A DNA stretch of 8,530 nt from Alphaproteobacteria bacterium (GTDB lineage Bacteria > Pseudomonadota > Alphaproteobacteria > Rs-D84): positions 1-8,530 of the forward strand of contig JAFNYG010000099.1 in assembly GCA_017383325.1 (NCBI GenBank), read 5' to 3'. Positions within the stretch are counted from its first letter, which is position 1. Every line of letters starts with the position of its first letter. Shown here piece after piece: positions 6,202-8,530 of this stretch. The translations under genes were made by a program, and so were the position numbers. The notes beneath the pieces were generated by a model. That model saw only the letters and a list, made by a program, of their open reading frames with translations, ran no database searches and had not been told where the DNA came from.

Positions 6202-8248
6202 CCAACACCACCCCGCGTTCAAAGAAAAACATTAAATCATGCACCCATGAATCGATATCATTATCACGTGCGGCGGTCGATGCCAATTTGAATAAATCCC
6301 TGTGTTCGCGATAATCTACAAAGTAATACCGCATCCATCCACTTTGTCGTGTCCCCAGTAATTCGCCAACCCCGCGCATCATCAGATCCTGTTCTGCAAT
6401 AACAAATCCATCATCTGTTTCACACAGAACATCCAGACGCTTTAATCCATCTTCGGATACGTTTCGCCCAAACAACAGAATGCAATACGATTGTGTGTTG
6501 CCGCGTCCCACGCGTCCGCGTAATTGGTGTAATGCGGCCAATCCGAACCGTTCCGCGTTTTCAATCACTATAATAGACGCCTGGGGCACATCGATTCCAA
6601 CCTCGATAACAGTTGTTGCAACCAGTATCGGCATATCAGAATCTGTTGCGGCAAAATCCGCCATAACTGCATCGCGTTCTTTTTTATCCATCTTGCCATG
6701 AACCAGTCCGGCATTTGGAAAATATTCAGCCAGCATTTTGTGTCTTTCTTCTGCGGCACCCATCGCATTATCGTTTTCTGATTCTTCGACCAATGGGCAC
6801 ACCCAGAACACCTTGGCGCCTGCATTTACCTGTATGTCAATACGTTCCAGCAAATCCATGATACGTCCCACGGCCAGCTTGCTTGTCTTAATAGGTTTGC
6901 GCCCCGCGGGTTTTTCGTTTATAATTGACACGTCCATATCGCCATAAATCGTCATAGACAGTGTGCGTGGAATCGGTGTCGCGGACAGTGCCAGCAAATC
7001 TGGATTTGTTCCCTTATTGCGCAGGGCTTCGCGTTGGGCGACACCAAAACGATGCTGTTCATCGATGATAACCAATCCTAAATCCTTGTATTCGACATCT
7101 GTCGAAAACAGTGCATGCGTTCCAACGACAACACGTGTCCGTCCCGATCGCAACGATATTAATTTTTCGCGTCGTGGCACCCCCTTGTCGCGACCGGTCA
7201 GAATATCGCATACAATCCCAATTTTGTCACACATGGGTTTCAGTTTTGCAAAATGTTGCTGGGCCAATGTGTCTGTTGGTGCCAAAATTGCGGTCTGTGC
7301 CCCCATTTCTGCCATTCGCACTGCGGCGGCCAGTGCCACGATTGTTTTGCCACTGCCTACATCCCCCTGAACCAGTCGCATCATCGGCACACTATTTTGC
7401 ATGTCGGCAAAAATCTCGTCACAGGTGCGTTTTTGTGCGCCGGTCATCTCAAACGGCATGGTGTTCCAAAATTTTTCCATCAGGTCATATTTTTTTATTC
7501 GCACAGTGCGTCGGTTACGCACATCCATGCGATTCCGTCGGCTGATAACAATTGCCGCTTGGTGCGCCAACAATTCACAGTACGCCAACTTGGCCATATA
7601 TGTGTTGTTTGGCGCCAGGTCGTCATCCGACTTTGGAAAGTGTACATGCGACAACGCGTCAAAGAATTCCAGCACGCGTTCATCGCTTTCCCCGCGCAAT
7701 TTATCGGGCAGGGCGCTAAAAATCTGGTCACGAATATTTGCGAATACTTTTTGTGTTATTCCTTCGCCTGCGGGGTATATTGCCTGGGCAGATGGGATTT
7801 TTGTGGCATTTTGTAATTCTTCGATAAAGTCTGGATGATTAATTGTCGGCTTGGATGTTTTTTCCAGTTTCCCTGATATCATACGCCATGTGCCCACCGG
7901 CATTTTATTCAGCCAATAATCCAGATACTTTGCATTAAAGAATTGAATGACGATTGTATTTCCCATTTTGTCATTGCAAATAATCTGGGTTGGGCTGCGT
8001 CGACCGCGAAATACACGTCCTGCGCGATGTGATTTTATCATCACAGGAATTGTAATTGTATCACCTGGGGTTGCGTCAATCACATTATCGGTAATTCCGC
8101 GTGCCCGCACATATGACGGCCTGTGCCGCAGGAAATCCATCACGCGTCGTCCCCCCAGAACTTCTTCCAGTCGCGCGGCCAATGCCGGTCCGACCCCGCG
8201 AATAAACTGCAGGTCAGTTGTTAAAAAATCGATAATCTCGCGTTTCAT
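6194..8248 (-). CDS. recG: ATP-dependent DNA helicase RecG
   Basis: RecG is a superfamily 2 DNA translocase that remodels stalled replication forks and branch-migrates Holliday junctions. The 684-residue product has normal length (E. coli 693). The N-terminus has the FIRGVGPALAARL helix-hairpin-like entry (15-27), followed by the OB-fold wedge domain (about 60-150) that splits branched DNA. Helicase motifs are complete: Walker A GDVGSGKT (295-302), DEQH box (396-399), SATPIPRT (422-429), VIEVGIDVP (547-555) and QLRGRVGRG (575-583). GTRQSG (632-637) belongs to the C-terminal TRG region used for translocation. Start is the ATG at 8248, which fits the family N-terminus, but no Shine-Dalgarno sequence precedes it. 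The gene is first in a two-gene unit with the M48 protease, an uncommon pairing. Confidence 0.97.
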   Translation of the reverse strand: MKREIIDFLTTDLQFIRGVGPALAARLEEVLGGRRVMDFLRHRPSYVRARGITDNVIDATPGDTITIPVMIKSHRAGRVFRGRRSPTQIICNDKMGNTIVIQFFNAKYLDYWLNKMPVGTWRMISGKLEKTSKPTINHPDFIEELQNATKIPSAQAIYPAGEGITQKVFANIRDQIFSALPDKLRGESDERVLEFFDALSHVHFPKSDDDLAPNNTYMAKLAYCELLAHQAAIVISRRNRMDVRNRRTVRIKKYDLMEKFWNTMPFEMTGAQKRTCDEIFADMQNSVPMMRLVQGDVGSGKTIVALAAAVRMAEMGAQTAILAPTDTLAQQHFAKLKPMCDKIGIVCDILTGRDKGVPRREKLISLRSGRTRVVVGTHALFSTDVEYKDLGLVIIDEQHRFGVAQREALRNKGTNPDLLALSATPIPRTLSMTIYGDMDVSIINEKPAGRKPIKTSKLAVGRIMDLLERIDIQVNAGAKVFWVCPLVEESENDNAMGAAEERHKMLAEYFPNAGLVHGKMDKKERDAVMADFAATDSDMPILVATTVIEVGIDVPQASIIVIENAERFGLAALHQLRGRVGRGNTQSYCILLFGRNVSEDGLKRLDVLCETDDGFVIAEQDLMMRGVGELLGTRQSGWMRYYFVDYREHRDLFKLASTAARDNDIDSWVHDLMFFFERGVVLGA

Positions 8249-8256
8249 TACATATA

Positions 8257-8285
8257 AATTTAGTGAAAAATGCGCAAATATTCAA
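8257..8285 (-). promoter_or_regulatory. Possible recG promoter giving a nearly leaderless message
   Basis: Reading the - strand, TTGAAT (8285-8280) and TAAATT (8262-8257) are spaced 17 bp apart. A start point 6-8 bases beyond the -10 would fall at about 8250, only a base or two before the recG ATG at 8248. The absence of a ribosome binding site there agrees with a leaderless or near-leaderless transcript. The -10 is not strong (TAAATT) and the region is AT-rich, so chance matches are easy. The rest of the gap between the RhuM remnant and recG (8286-8362) shows isolated TATAAT-like hexamers but nothing else I can support. Confidence 0.35.
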
Positions 8286-8362
8286 TATGTTTTATTGTTT
8301 TCGCTGAATTGGCTTATGGCGGTCACTTTATAATTGAACAGATATAAAAGCCCCACCATTTT

Positions 8363-8530
8363 TTATTGAAAAACCGCAAAAAACTGATAAGATATTCGAT
8401 TGTCAGATGTTCTGGACATGGCCGTCCAGCAATGGGCGGCTATAATTTCAGCAGCAGTTTGTCCTGTAACAGCATAAAGCAATTTATTTTGTGTCTCAGC
8501 AAAAAACATCTGTGTCGCTTTATCAGTACT
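8363..8530 (-). pseudogene. 3'-truncated RhuM-family gene remnant, running off the right edge
   Basis: The - strand frame from the window edge to the TAA at 8365-8363 encodes 55 residues. Residues 7-30 contain QMFFAETQNKLLYAVTGQ followed by TAAEII. That segment is the hallmark of the RhuM family (COG3943, proteins found on pathogenicity islands, prophages and near Fic/Doc-type and restriction genes; function poorly known). In intact members it is followed by a conserved Arg-Ala-Asp...Pro-Asn-Met-Gly-Leu-Thr segment and roughly 100 or more further residues. Here similarity stops abruptly after TAAEIIA (near 8438), and a short unrelated tail of about 24 residues leads to a stop. I therefore call it a broken gene, by frameshift or deletion. 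An intact gene with an odd C-terminus is less likely. The 5' part lies outside the window and could not be checked. Confidence 0.6.

Noticed and set aside
6202..6222. TTG start at 6222 for the M48 protease
   Set aside because: It would put seven odd residues (two Trp, one Cys) before the signal sequence and has no ribosome binding site; GTG at 6201 gives a normal signal peptide.
5855..6235. + strand ORF (126 codons) opposite the M48 protease
   Set aside because: It is antisense to the signal peptide and HELGH region of an intact protease and has no domain or start signal of its own.
7253..7816. Long + strand ORF (187 codons) opposite recG
   Set aside because: It lies wholly antisense to a complete RecG helicase frame, with no ribosome binding site, no recognisable domain and a composition typical of a mirrored coding strand.
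8366..8396. + strand promoter (TTGAAA then AAGATA) antisense to the RhuM remnant
   Set aside because: The -10 candidates are poor and no + strand gene follows within the window.
8412..8429. Hairpin CTGGAC-atggcc-GTCCAG in the RhuM remnant as a terminator or attachment site
   Set aside because: The stem is only 6 bp, lies inside the coding remnant, has no T-run and no second copy in the window, so it is probably chance.
1..8530. tRNA, rRNA, CRISPR arrays, insertion sequences
   Set aside because: Nothing in the window reads as a tRNA cloverleaf with a TTCRA arm, rRNA core, regular spaced repeats, or transposase with terminal inverted repeats.

Overview
The window looks like chromosomal DNA of a Gram-negative bacterium, most likely an alphaproteobacterium. 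The lineage is inferred from the style of the BamA, RecG, YraN and M48 proteins. An outer membrane is certain from BamA and from the lipobox proteins. Base composition is moderate to slightly AT-rich by eye, genes are tightly packed, and TTG and GTG starts occur. VirB8-like genes outside a full secretion cluster resemble the scattered type IV secretion islets of Rickettsiales and of uncultured host-associated alphaproteobacteria, but the species cannot be fixed from this sequence.

Layout, left half (+ strand). The 3' part of bamA (3-1946) enters from the left edge. Three bases after its stop a sigma-70-like promoter (1949-1978) begins. It opens a tight gene string: a 48-residue lipoprotein (2007-2153) resembling VirB7 in size and position, two different VirB8-like inner-membrane proteins in tandem (2191-2889 and 2889-3530), a secreted 259-residue protein of unknown function (3550-4329), and the YraN/UPF0102 nuclease-fold gene (4319-4669). 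Four bases after yraN a near-consensus promoter drives a separate 49-residue lipoprotein gene (4736-4885), which ends in a clear intrinsic terminator (4891-4913).

Layout, right half (- strand). Converging on that terminator are a periplasmic M48 metalloprotease with TPR-like repeats (6201-4912, BepA/LoiP type) and, upstream and overlapping it by 8 bases, recG (8248-6194). A possible recG promoter lies so close to the start codon that the message would be nearly leaderless. At the right edge, on the - strand, is the truncated tail of a RhuM-family gene (8530-8363), probably a decayed mobile or accessory gene.

How it fits together. BamA inserts outer-membrane beta-barrels. BepA-type proteases degrade stalled Bam/Lpt substrates, so both ends of the window touch outer-membrane quality control, although they belong to separate transcription units. 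The most unusual part is the virB7-like/virB8/virB8/unknown block beside bamA. It looks like a detached type IV secretion islet with an uncharacterised periplasmic member.
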